From Entrophospora sp. SA101 (Eukaryota > Glomeromycota > Glomeromycetes > Entrophosporales > Entrophosporaceae), in assembly GCA_958430865.1 (NCBI GenBank), contig CAUDNR010004567.1:128606-144889 (forward strand): a stretch of 16,284 bases of DNA, written 5' to 3'. Below are positions 9,164 to 16,284 of this stretch, piece by piece (position 1 is the stretch's first letter; every line of letters begins with the position of its first letter). The notes below the pieces were generated by a model. It searched no databases. It worked only from the letters and a program-made list of their open reading frames with translations, and was not told the DNA's origin. Made by a program: the position numbers and the translations under genes.

Positions 9164-9367
9164 GTGTTGAGTCTAATCGGTCGCGTTTACTTCATCGAAA
9201 GTTTGTTTCATCGAAAGTTCATTTCATTGAATGTTCATTTCATCGAAAATTATTTCATCCTCGAGTTAGAGACCGAACGAGTTAGATGTGAGGAGTGTGG
9301 GAAGTTAGTTAAGAAATTAGGTGAGAAAAGCGGAGTGTGTGGGAAGTGTAAGGAGAAATTTGTTTAA
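9164..9367 (+). CDS. Small CxxC-x13-CxxC (zinc-ribbon-like) peptide inside an inverted-repeat element
   Basis: A 67-codon frame. Residues 1-36 are read through the left arm of the surrounding inverted repeat and are low complexity. Residues 37-67 lie in the unique centre and contain RCEECGKLVKKLGEKSGVCG followed by KCKEKFV. Cysteines at 42, 45, 59 and 62 form two CxxC knuckles spaced as in a small zinc ribbon, with many basic residues between. The centre is GC-richer than its surroundings. Whether the first ATG or a later start or splice is used is unclear. It could be the remnant of a transposon-encoded zinc-binding domain, or a chance frame. Confidence 0.35.
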   Translation: MLSLIGRVYFIESLFHRKFISLNVHFIENYFILELETERVRCEECGKLVKKLGEKSGVCGKCKEKFV

Positions 9368-9507
9368 TGAAGCTTTTTTTTTTGTGACGAAATAATTTTC
9401 AACGAAATGAACATTCGATAAAACAAACTTTCGACGAAATGGGTGTTGGCGAAATGACTGTCGACGAAATGATTGTCGACGAAATGATTTGTCGACGAAA
9501 TGAATCA
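9191..9507. mobile_element. Inverted-repeat element made of ~14 bp TTCGTCGA-type units
   Basis: The left arm (9191-9259) consists of units such as TTCATCGAAAGTT. The right arm (about 9384-9507) is the reverse complement of the same family, with five or more units of the form TTCGTCGACAATCA. About 50 bp of the two arms align inverted. The arms enclose about 125 bp of unique sequence carrying the CxxC peptide. No target duplication was recognised. The element type is unknown; a non-autonomous DNA transposon or foldback element is the simplest reading. Confidence 0.6.
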
Positions 9508-9567
9508 CACCCGATAAAGCCTTTTTTTCCTTACTATAGATAGTTTTTCCGATAAGAAAAAATACAA

Positions 9568-9819
9568 ATGGGACTGAAAAAGGATATGAATGAGGAGAGT
9601 TTATTGTTCTTTATAGGTAATAATATCAAAATTCATATGTTACAGAACTTGATCCGAGATCGCCAAAATTTGTCTTATTTTCATTCTACAAAAGCAATCG
9701 TCAGACTGAAAGGTTTAATTTTCCCCATAAATGAAGAAATTTACTTATGTTTGGAGTTTGCGACTTTAGTAGACTTGCTTTACGAAGAAAGGATCTGGAA
9801 CATGGTTGAGGTAACATGA
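9568..9819 (+). CDS. Small hypothetical protein or relict exon (83 codons)
   Basis: This ATG-initiated frame has a balanced, protein-like composition despite the AT-rich setting, for example LLFFIGNNIKIHMLQNLI, RLKGLIFPINEEIYLCLEF and LLYEERIWNMVEV. It has no signal peptide, clear transmembrane helix or motif I can name. A GAG|GTAACA donor-like site lies at 9811, but the nearest acceptor would make an intron of only 24-27 nt, which is implausible, so the plain stop at 9819 is used. It may be a real small gene or one exon of a decayed gene. Confidence 0.35.
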   Translation: MGLKKDMNEESLLFFIGNNIKIHMLQNLIRDRQNLSYFHSTKAIVRLKGLIFPINEEIYLCLEFATLVDLLYEERIWNMVEVT

Positions 9820-10004
9820 TTTTTCTTTTATTAGTAGGTTCTCGGGTTTAGCGAATGAAATAATATAAATAAACCAGATTTGTGAGGTGTCATTTCTTAT
9901 CTTCCCACGACTTCTATAAGTTCATTACACATTACTTGCGATAAGGGCTTTATCCATGAAAAACGAATTTTTATTCATAGAACTTTGTATTTGGGAAACG
10001 CAAA

Positions 10005-10076
10005 ATGACCAATCTTATTAATCTCAAGTGTCGTTTTCCAGATGGTAATTGTTCTAATATTGTAATATTTAAGTAA
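10005..10076 (+). pseudogene. Coding-like first-exon fragment, unidentified
   Basis: An ATG opens MTNLINLKCRFPDGNCSNIV and reaches a GTAAGATA donor-like site at 10073 or a TAA at 10076. The composition is gene-like. No matching downstream exon in phase was found. It may belong with the fragment near 10293, but joining them gives an early stop. Confidence 0.22.
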
Positions 10077-10292
10077 GATAAGATTAAATATGTGATGAAT
10101 GTCTGTTGAAAAATCAATGTTACTGTTGTATGTGAAATTGAAATATTATGGAATGTGGTGAAATTCTGATTGGCTAATTTGAATTTCACATGTAAATTTG
10201 AATTCCACATATGTGAATTGCGAATTCACATAAGTTCATTTTCATGTACAACATTACTAAGAACTTTCTATTAATTTCATATATATGTAATT

Positions 10293-10422
10293 ATTCCTAC
10301 AAAATCGGCAGCTGAGTTTTCTGAACATTTCAATGCAACTATGAATCCAGATCAAGTTCTCAGAATAATTATGTTTTATTTCAATTAGCATCATGTAATG
10401 GCGATTTATATTTGTAGTGTAT
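10293..10422 (+). pseudogene. Coding-like fragment with a frame change, unidentified
   Basis: The plus strand reads PTKSAAEFSEHFNATMNPDQ, then VLRIIMF, and meets a TAG at 10386. One frame over, the reading continues as FQLASCNGDLYL before another stop. A one-base indel near 10376-10382 would explain both. I cannot name the family. Confidence 0.25.
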
Positions 10423-10605
10423 AACTGTGATAAGATTGTAAAATAAAACAAGGCCATGATTGATGTCACTAGATCATATGATGCCATGTTATCATGACTT
10501 TATTGATTATTATAAATTCAATTATTATAAATTTTAAATTTACAAAATCAACATTAATGATTTAAGAAATTTTTGTTTAAAATTATTCATTATTCAATGA
10601 ATTAT

Positions 10606-10613
10606 GTATAGAT
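10606..10613. repeat. Left 8 bp target-site duplication of hAT-1 (GTATAGAT)
   Basis: Identical to 11720-11727 on the other side of the element; 8 bp is the hallmark duplication length of hAT transposons. Confidence 0.9.
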
Positions 10614-10767
10614 CAGGGTTGGTAAATGTGTGGTCCATTGATGGTCTATTGGTGGTCTATTGGGTCCATTAGTGTAACACTTTAACCATATTTAGTATTT
10701 ATTAATGGCAATGGACCAGTCCAAAATCTATCTATTCTCAATGGACCAGTCAATTTGCCAACTAGTG
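10614..10767. repeat. Palindromic block inside the left end of hAT-1
   Basis: CAGGGTTGGTAAATG with the following TGGTCCATTG (10614-10640) is an imperfect inverted match to CAATGGACCAGTCAATTTGC plus CAACTAGTG at 10739-10767. The space between has several TGGTCYATTG direct copies. The hAT-1 end sequence TTCCGAACGGG resumes only at 10768. A smaller hAT-related MITE or a foldback duplication sitting at the end of hAT-1 would explain this. Confidence 0.7.
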
Positions 10768-10930
10768 TTCCGAACGGGTCAGGTCGGGTCGGGTACCCAG
10801 GTCAGATATAAAAAATTTCTCAAGTATCAATTAATATATGTAATTTATTTGCTCATTTGAATTTTAAAAAAAAAATACAATGTGTAAAATAAGTGGATTT
10901 TTAAAAAAGAAAAAAAATTAAAAAATTGAT

Positions 10931-11499
10931 TTACTTAGTAATATTATTATCTCTAATCCAATTTTTCTGGCACATGCATGCTTGAATTATTTCTTTCTCC
11001 AAACGACAATGTTTTTTTGTGATTAGGTCACCACCACCTGAAAAGATTCTTTCAACAGATACACTTCTACCTTACATTAAATAATATACATATACTTATT
11101 TATTTTTACAAATTAAATAAAAGATATTAAAAAAAGATATCTTACCTGGAATTGCAAGATAGTCACGTGCCATCTTGGAAAGATTTGGAAAGGTGGCTTC
11201 ATGAACCTATCATATTTAATGAAAATAATAATTAATGTTGAAAAATAAATATATCAGATATTAATTAATTGTTACCTTCCACCATTGTAGTGGATCTGTT
11301 TGAGGTTTTACTGGAGCTTTTCCAAGATACTCCTCTAATTCATCTTCTTTTTGATTATTATTATAATTGATACCAAGTGAAAATTTAAAAAAAATATTTT
11401 CATTATTATTTGTAGTGGCAGCAACATTAGTGGCAGTAGCAGTAGCAGCATTATAATAACATTCATTGTATTTATCAGCTAGTGTTTTTTGGCCATATC
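10931..11499 (-). pseudogene. hAT transposase C-terminal fragment (hATC dimerisation region), three exons
   Basis: Exons in order: about 11499-11276, 11206-11146 and 11070-10931, with GT-AG introns and fitting phases, ending at a TAA. The first exon has an Ala/Thr/Asn-rich linker, then EDELEEYLGKAPVKPQ and DPLQWWK. The second gives HEATFPNLSKMARDYLAIP. The third gives SVSVERIFSGGGDLITKKH and ACMCQKNWI. This is the standard order of the hATC domain (WW, P.L..MARDYL, S.ERIFS.GG, CLK.W). No N-terminal exons with BED finger or catalytic Asp residues are present, because a stop precedes the first exon and the element's right end follows. The intron positions differ from hAT-2, whose C-terminal exon is continuous, so the two belong to different hAT lineages. 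Confidence 0.85.
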
Positions 11500-11719
11500 A
11501 ATATTAATATTAATAAAATAATTAATAATAAGACAAGGGTTACATATTGCATATGGCACATGATACGGCATAAAACAAGGGTCATGTCATTCGGCATATT
11601 GGGCCCATGTCAACCCGTGTGACCCGTATGACCCGTATGACCCGCGGGTCAAATCAAATTCATGACCCGACCCGAAATATGGTCAACCCGACCCGTTCGG
11701 AACTCTATTGCCAACCCTG

Positions 11720-11727
11720 GTATAGAT
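11720..11727. repeat. Right 8 bp target-site duplication of hAT-1 (GTATAGAT)
   Basis: Exact copy of 10606-10613. Confidence 0.9.
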
Positions 11728-11743
11728 TAAAAATATTATTAAG

Positions 11744-12300
11744 CTATGGAGTTGGGAAAGATGAGAAATCTTGAATAGTTAATGACAGATAATCGTGCAT
11801 ATGTTGAATTGATGGTCCTTGACATAGTCTATTTATAACCTGATTTATATCAGCCATTTATTTTTACTGTTTCCATAAAACCTTCCAAATATTTTGAATA
11901 AAATGTAAAACAGAAATTCTGTCTACATGTGATTTATAGGGTATTGGAATATTAAATAGTTCTTGAACATGGCATAATGGGGAACAGGCTGGTCCATGAT
12001 ACAAATATGAATTTTGGTTTCTATTTAAAAAAAAAGGAAAATGAATATCTCCTAAATGCATTAGTTAATTTAGATAAAAAAGGAAGACACTATACCATAA
12101 ACTTGCACTAGAAATAGCTCAACAGCACATAACTGTTCATACAAGGATTCATAATCTAACAAAAAGTGGAGATTATTGTTAATGAGTTGAACTCCCATTT
12201 TCTGTTCGGAATCATACCCAGTTGGAACAGCTTGTATAAATCGGATTTAAACTTTTTCAGGTCATAAATAGGGTTTTTATTCATGAATATCATTAAGGGG
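11744..12300 (-). pseudogene. Decayed gene of unknown family, 3' half, separated from its 5' part by hAT-2
   Basis: Several successive minus-strand pieces read like protein. From 12298: PLMIFMNKNPIYDLKKFKSD. In another frame from about 12225: VPTGYDSEQKMGVQLINNN, LLDYESLYEQLCAVELFLV and QVYG. A 44 nt intron (12095-12052, GTATAG...TTTAG) follows in phase. Then come DIHFPFFLNRNQNSYLYHG, CSPLCHVQELFNIPIPYKS and SVLHFIQNIWKVLWKQ. Two in-frame TAA codons are next, and the same frame carries on as MADINQVINRLCQGPSIQHM and DYLSLTIQDFSSFPTP to a TAG at 11744. The frame change and internal stops indicate decay. I do not recognise the domain. Its upstream part is probably the segment at 15921-16284. 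Confidence 0.55.
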
Positions 12301-12371
12301 TTACACACTATTAAAACAGCAAAAAATCCCTTAAAAACATGAGTTGATCACTTGATTTTAATAGTGTGTGA
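12301..12371. repeat. 16 bp inverted repeat (palindrome) at the left edge of hAT-2
   Basis: TTACACACTATTAAAA (12301-12316) pairs with TTTTAATAGTGTGTGA (12356-12371), 15 of 16 positions, over a 39 bp loop. If the right-hand target copy GTGTGTAA (15921-15928) replaces the terminal GTGTGTGA, the arms match 16 of 16. hAT-2 therefore appears to have inserted into one arm of a perfect palindrome. Confidence 0.8.
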
Positions 12372-12642
12372 TAGGGATGGGGGAGTTTTACTAAAAGCGG
12401 TTTGAAAGCGGTTTGGTTTGGTTTGGTTTGTGAAAGCGGTTTGAGTGGTTTGAATCAGTTACACAATGATAAAAAAAGTGACACAAATATTTAATTAAAA
12501 AATATTATATAGAATACAAATAATTATGAAATATTAATATTAATATATTCTATTTGTAGTTGATTAAATGTAGCATTAGTGTTAGAGACTGGAGGATTCA
12601 AGCAAGAGAATACCCATGTGCACTTAAGCCATTAAATAAACG

Positions 12643-12710
12643 CATTATTTTATTTATTATTATTATTATTTATTGTTTATTGTTTATTATTATTATTATT
12701 ATTACTATTA
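12643..12710. repeat. TTA/TTTATTG-type simple repeat in hAT-2
   Basis: Interrupted TTA repeats with two TATTGTTTA insertions, located just 3' of the transposase gene within the element. The surrounding stretch from 12450 to 12741 holds only AT-rich non-coding DNA. Confidence 0.8.
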
Positions 12711-12741
12711 TTGAAAAAAGAAATAAAATATATTTTGTATC

Positions 12742-14757
12742 CTAATTTCCTATTTTATTAATAATCCAGCTCTTCAAACATAAGCATGCTCTTGCAGTCT
12801 CCAGCAACAAACGATTTCGAGTTTTACTTATAGTATTTCCAGCAATTGAGAATGCCTCTTCTGACGGAACACTAGTTGCTTGAATGGTGAGATAATCTCG
12901 TGCCATATTACTTAAAACTGGATATTCTTTTGCATGTGCCTGCCACCATAATAGAGGCTCTGTTTCATCATCTATTGGTAATGCCAGATAGCGATCTAAC
13001 TCTGATACTGAATGTGTTGGAGCAATCTGTGGTGTAGTTTGATTACATCGAAGTTGAGTGAAAAATTGATGAGTTGTATTTGTGGTGGTGGATGATGATA
13101 GTCTTCTTCCAGGAGATTGTGTGTTAGGAGAGTGCCTCTGGTATGTTTCAAATTTTGTTCGAATGTGTCCACAAGCCATTTGATGGTTTTCTTGTGAAAA
13201 ATTCGTGAGCTTAGTTCGAGGATCTAAGATTGCTGAAATGATTGAAGAACGATCCATAATTTGCCAATACTTTTCAATTTTTTCAAGTATTGAAGAAGCC
13301 ATTTCATCCTGTGTGAAACCTTCCACTCTTATTTGATCATTTAAATACACCTGGATACCTTCAAAGACTAAACAAACATCACCCATTGTTGGATATGATG
13401 ATGCTGAAAGGTGCTTTGTAGCTTCTTCTAAGGGTTCAAGAAGTAACATAGTATCCTATAAATATGATGAAGATATCAGGTATTAATTATTAATGTTGCC
13501 TGTTTTTGTGAAGTTTTTTTTTTTTAAAAAAAAATTATTAACACTAATATTTACCCTAATTATAATCCAATCATTTTCATTAGGATAAAGATTTTTGATG
13601 TTGTTATTATCTGCAGCAAGTAAAACCAGTGCTGGTTCAAGTTGCTCCAAACGTTTTAACATATAGTATGTAGAGTTCCAACGGGTCTCCACATCCAAAA
13701 CAGGTTTATAGTTATAGATCTCTTTTAAATTACAAAAACTGCGAAGTTGATCACTGAGGAGAGTTGAAGTTTTAATTTTTCCCATTAATTCACTTACTTT
13801 ATTAATTGAATTATTAACTAGCTCTAATCCTTGCTTTGCATTCAAGTTTAGAACATGTGCTGCACAACGATAATGTGAGAATGTCATTGAAGAAAGTTGA
13901 CTATCAAGGGATTCGGCAAGTCTTCTTCCACACACAATCATTGCAGATTCATTATCTGTTGTTAGTGCAATGATTTTACCAGAAATGTTAAGTTCATCTA
14001 AAACACGTTTAATTTCGCCAGCAATATTTTCACCAGTATGTCTAGTGGTAAAAGGGATGATATCAAGGAGAAAGTTGCTGAGTTTCCAATTTGAATCTAT
14101 ATAATGTATTGTTATTCCTAAAAAGGCATCTCTATTCATGGAAGTCCACATGTCAGCCGTCAATGAATATTGACCCTCAATTTGATAAAGCTCATTAGCA
14201 ATTTTTGTTCTTCGACTATTGAATCCACCAATTATAAGATCCTTTACTTGGTGTCGCTCAGGCATAGTATAACGAGGACAGAAGTGACTAACAAATGCTC
14301 TAAAATAAGTGTTGTCAACAGTGGTAAAAGGCTGAAGATCACAAATTAACCACTGAACAAGATATTTAGTATGTTCCATTTGTTTTTGTTCATCAAAAGG
14401 TTCGATTTCAGTAATTGTTCTTTGTTTTTTAACAATCCTAACAGGTATGTCTATTTGATGTTGGTCTTTGAGATGTTTACGAAGTGTTGTAGTACCTGTT
14501 GTTAATTTATACTTAATTGAACAATTTTTACAAACATTATAGCGTCGTGCATCAGATGAATTCCTATTGAAATGTTGCCATAAAGGATTTGATGTTGATG
14601 ATGGCATTGATGAGGTAACAGAGATACTGGAGTCTGTTATTTCCGATTGTGCATCACCAAAAACTTGACTAGTAAAATAATCAAGATTCATCCTATTAAA
14701 ATTTTCTTGGTGGTAGTAGTCATTAATTTCTTGATTATTAAAAGTTTGTTCATCCAT
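12742..14757 (-). CDS. hAT-family transposase with BED zinc finger, intact, two exons, 638 residues
   Basis: Catalyses cut-and-paste transposition of hAT-2 in the nucleus. Exon 1 is 14757-13555 and exon 2 is 13455-12742, separated by a 99 nt GT-AG intron in phase 0. The N-terminus is Ser/Thr-rich. The BED finger lies at about residues 58-101 (PLWQHF, VCKNCSIKY, LRKHLKDQH), with C76, C79, H95 and H100 as ligand candidates. The catalytic core shows LTADMWTS (D202), ALTTDNESAM (D268), CAAHVLNL (C298, H301) and ETRWNSTYYML (358-367). LDPRTK lies at 478-483. The C-terminal hATC domain spans about 553-632, with LLWWQAHAKEYPVLSNMARD, VPSEEAFSIAG and CLCLKSWI; the acidic residues in SEEAF (600-601) lie in the region where the third catalytic acid is expected. 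No stops or frameshifts are seen. Its size and domain order are those of complete hAT transposases, so it may be functional or very recently active. Confidence 0.95.
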
Positions 14758-15870
14758 TTCAAAAAAAAAAAAAGGTAACCTAAGTATATTATATAATTAT
14801 TAATTTTGAAAGAAAAAGCAATATGATTTATAATTATTTTAACAATATTAATGGACAGGTAATTTAATTGTTGTTAAATTAAAAGTTATCTTTATTTTAT
14901 TCAAATTTAGATTCTTTAAATAATAAAATTACAATTCTTAAAATACAAATATAGATCATGAAAGAAATAAATAAAATTATAATCTCTATATTGTATGGGA
15001 GCTTATAGACTTCCCAGAAAGTATTAATCTTAAAGATAACATTCATAAAATACAAATAAATAATCTCTATATTGTATGGGAGCTTATAGACTTCCTGGAA
15101 AATATTAATCATAAAGATAACATTCATAAATAAATATAATATAATAATAATAATTAATAATCATTGTACACCATTGCCAACACTCCTAAAAAATATCAAT
15201 AATTTAAGGACAATAATATTCATAATTCTTTGAAGAAAAACACAAATAATCCCGATTGCCAAATTAGTAATAGTGAATTTAAAAAGACGAATTTCTCTAC
15301 ATTACCAAATATGGTATTAGTATATATTAATTGCCAATTTCGACTAGAATTATTTTACCAATTGATCAAGATCAAGATTGTTACAACAATTATAAAGTTT
15401 GTATTTATTATATCAAAAATATTGCTTCAACCACAAGGAAATAGTTGACCTTTTTATATTATTAGAAAAATGACAAAACTACAAAATGGTGAAAAGGCAA
15501 GAGTCAATATAGGTTACAATTCTTTTCGATTCTATATTAATATAGCTAAATGACAAAAGGGTCTGATTTTTGATCTTTTATTTCATTAATATTAAACAAT
15601 TGATCAATGGATTTTATTGGATTTTATGTGACAATTGGTTATTTCCAGTCCATTATTTCTTTATTTTATAGTTTTTTTTCTTTGTTCAATATCTCTATTA
15701 TAATTTTTGCCAATTTCCTTCTTGATATATTAGTATTAGTAAATAAATATAATCCGGTATTAGTATTTACTATTTGAAAATCTTTGCTTTTTTAGCTTCT
15801 TATTCGTCACACCTTAATTATAACAATGTTATTTATCACGTATGTCACACGATAAGATCTTGTGTAATTT
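14758..15870. other. Non-coding 5' flank of the hAT-2 transposase gene
   Basis: About 1.1 kb of AT-rich DNA between the transposase ATG and the subterminal repeats of the right end. It should hold the transposase promoter, but no specific box can be pointed to. It contains the 81 bp tandem repeat listed separately. A plus-strand open frame at 15230-15448 has chance-like composition. Confidence 0.5.
14934..15130. repeat. 81 bp tandem repeat, about two and a half copies
   Basis: AATCTCTATATTGTATGGGA starts at 14981 and recurs at 15062. The two units differ at only a few positions, for example CCCAGAAAG against CCTGGAAAA. A partial earlier copy (ATTCTTAAAATACAAATA) precedes them. The period is a multiple of three and the minus strand is open, giving a 27-residue repeat, but the setting (transposon 5' flank) favours a non-coding repeat. 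Confidence 0.9.
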
Positions 15871-15920
15871 TCAAACCGCTTTTTCAAACCAAACCAAACC
15901 AAGCTGCCCCATCCCTACAG

Positions 15921-16284
15921 GTGTGTAAGCATTTTTGTTTGCTTTGAATTTTTTTGCTACAACACTTTGAAAGACTTTATTTGATATTGACTTTTTTTTA
16001 CTAACAAGAGAACGGGTCTGGGAAATATAAGTTTTTCTTCTTTGTTCTTGCCTAGCAACCTTAATTGCAAATGATTTTTTATATGCATTAAGATTTTCAA
16101 TTTTTTTTTTTAATTTTTTAATTTCCTTTATCTCAGATTCATTATTCTGATGTTTGTCTTTAGTTATTAGGACCCATTCCATGGCTTTTTTTTTGCAAAT
16201 AAGGGGACAAAATCTCACCTTGATGTGTACCATCTGGATATCTCATGTTTTCAAACAATTGGGAGCAAGCAATTAATTCTTTTT
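15921..16284 (-). CDS. Partial gene of unknown family with basic coiled-coil segment, cut by hAT-2 and by the window edge
   Basis: A first exon runs from the right edge to 16219 and reads ELIACSQLFENMRYPDGTHQ, ending at a good G|GTGAGA donor. A 61 nt intron to an ACTAAAG acceptor (16158) restores phase. The next exon (from 16157) gives DKHQNNESEIKEIKKLKKKI, followed by a Lys/Arg-rich, probably helical and coiled-coil stretch with VARQEQRRKTYISQT and VVAKKFKANKNAYT. At 15928-15921 it runs into the hAT-2 target site. Beyond the transposon, on the same strand, the frame would continue for 17 more codons (LLKSSDQLMFLRDFLLF) to a stop in the palindrome. The family is not recognised. The basic coiled coil suggests nucleic-acid or protein binding, which is only a guess. 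Confidence 0.5.

Larger units (their letters stand above)
10614..11719 (-). mobile_element. hAT-1: internally deleted hAT transposon (1106 bp) with perfect 8 bp TSD
   Basis: The outer ends are CAGGGTTGG (10614) and its exact complement ending at 11719. Both sit against GTATAGAT. Subterminal GGGTC/GACCC motifs are abundant at both ends: GAACGGGTC-type on the left at 10773-10800 and ACCCGTATG-type tandem copies on the right at about 11614-11645. Inside are the spliced C-terminal exons of a hAT transposase on the minus strand; the N-terminal zinc finger and catalytic parts are absent. The copy can therefore no longer move by itself. The left end holds an additional palindromic block. Confidence 0.9.
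12372..15920 (-). mobile_element. hAT-2: apparently autonomous hAT transposon (about 3.55 kb)
   Basis: The termini are TAGGGATGGGG (12372) and the complement CCCCATCCCTA ending at 15917; CAG to 15920 may belong to the element. Subterminal AAAGCGGTTTG and GGTTTGGTTTGG motifs occur at both ends (12395-12445 and 15871-15900). The flanking 8-mers are GTGTGTGA (12364-12371) and GTGTGTAA (15921-15928), 7 of 8 identical, which I take as the target duplication with one later change. It carries a single intact minus-strand transposase gene and long AT-rich non-coding flanks. Confidence 0.85.

Noticed and set aside
9317..9508. Minus-strand frame with SFRRQ repeats
   Set aside because: A by-product of the 14 bp units of the right inverted arm; the left arm gives a similar peptide in the opposite sense.
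9811..9837. Possible intron GTAACA...TAG after the 83-codon frame
   Set aside because: 24-27 nt is too short for a spliceosomal intron and the gain would be only six codons.
15230..15448. Plus-strand 72-codon frame in the hAT-2 5' flank
   Set aside because: No motif and AT-driven composition, opposite to the transposase gene within non-coding element sequence.
15871..16233. Single 120-codon minus-strand frame ending inside hAT-2
   Set aside because: Its last codons are transposon end sequence, and its first codons lie in what fits better as a 61 nt intron joined in phase to the exon at 16219-16284.
1..16284. tRNA, rRNA, CRISPR array or bacterial operon signals
   Set aside because: No T-loop/B-box GGTTCGAATCC-like sequence with a fitting A box, no rRNA-like block and no regularly spaced repeat-spacer array were seen; splicing and transposon types are eukaryotic.

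Overview
The window is eukaryotic, very AT-rich DNA. GT-AG introns of roughly 40 to 250 bases, tiny exons, and abundant cut-and-paste DNA transposons with decayed gene pieces between them point to a fungus. A low-GC, transposon-rich genome such as an arbuscular mycorrhizal (Glomeromycotina, Rhizophagus-like) fungus fits best. That assignment is inference from composition and gene style; nothing here is a taxonomic marker.

Left end (1-3211, minus strand): the N-terminal ~702 codons of a short-type ABCC (MRP-like) ABC transporter. Twelve exons can be threaded with consistent phases, giving TMD1 and NBD1. A run of at least 25 AAC codons (Asn) lies in the linker at the window edge; the second half of the protein is outside the window. 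NBD1 departs from consensus in its Q-loop, signature, D-loop and H-loop.

Middle (3212-10600): no complete convincing gene. It holds a ~200 bp MITE with a 9 bp target duplication (4961-5180), a ~735 bp Tc1/mariner-type non-autonomous element flanked by TA (5992-6726), microsatellites, a TTGGGTTACTAC repeat cluster (7869-8181), and a two-part minus-strand pseudogene (8373-9002). It also holds an inverted-repeat element built of ~14 bp units that encloses a small CxxC...CxxC peptide (9164-9507). Short coding-like remnants are scattered through it.

Right end (10606-16284): two hAT-family elements, both with transposase on the minus strand. hAT-1 (10614-11719) has a perfect 8 bp target duplication, is internally deleted, and keeps only the spliced C-terminal exons of its transposase. 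hAT-2 (12372-15920) carries an apparently intact two-exon, 638-residue transposase with BED zinc finger, RNase-H-like catalytic motifs and hATC dimerisation domain. hAT-2 landed in one arm of a short palindrome (12301-12371 plus 15921-15928). Unidentified minus-strand coding-like sequence lies on both sides of it (15921-16284 and 11744-12300), so hAT-2 probably split an older gene. The left half of that gene carries in-frame stops and a frame change, and hAT-1 lies just beyond its apparent 3' end.

The genes do not form a functional unit. The picture is one host transporter gene at the left and a transposon graveyard with one possibly still competent hAT copy at the right.
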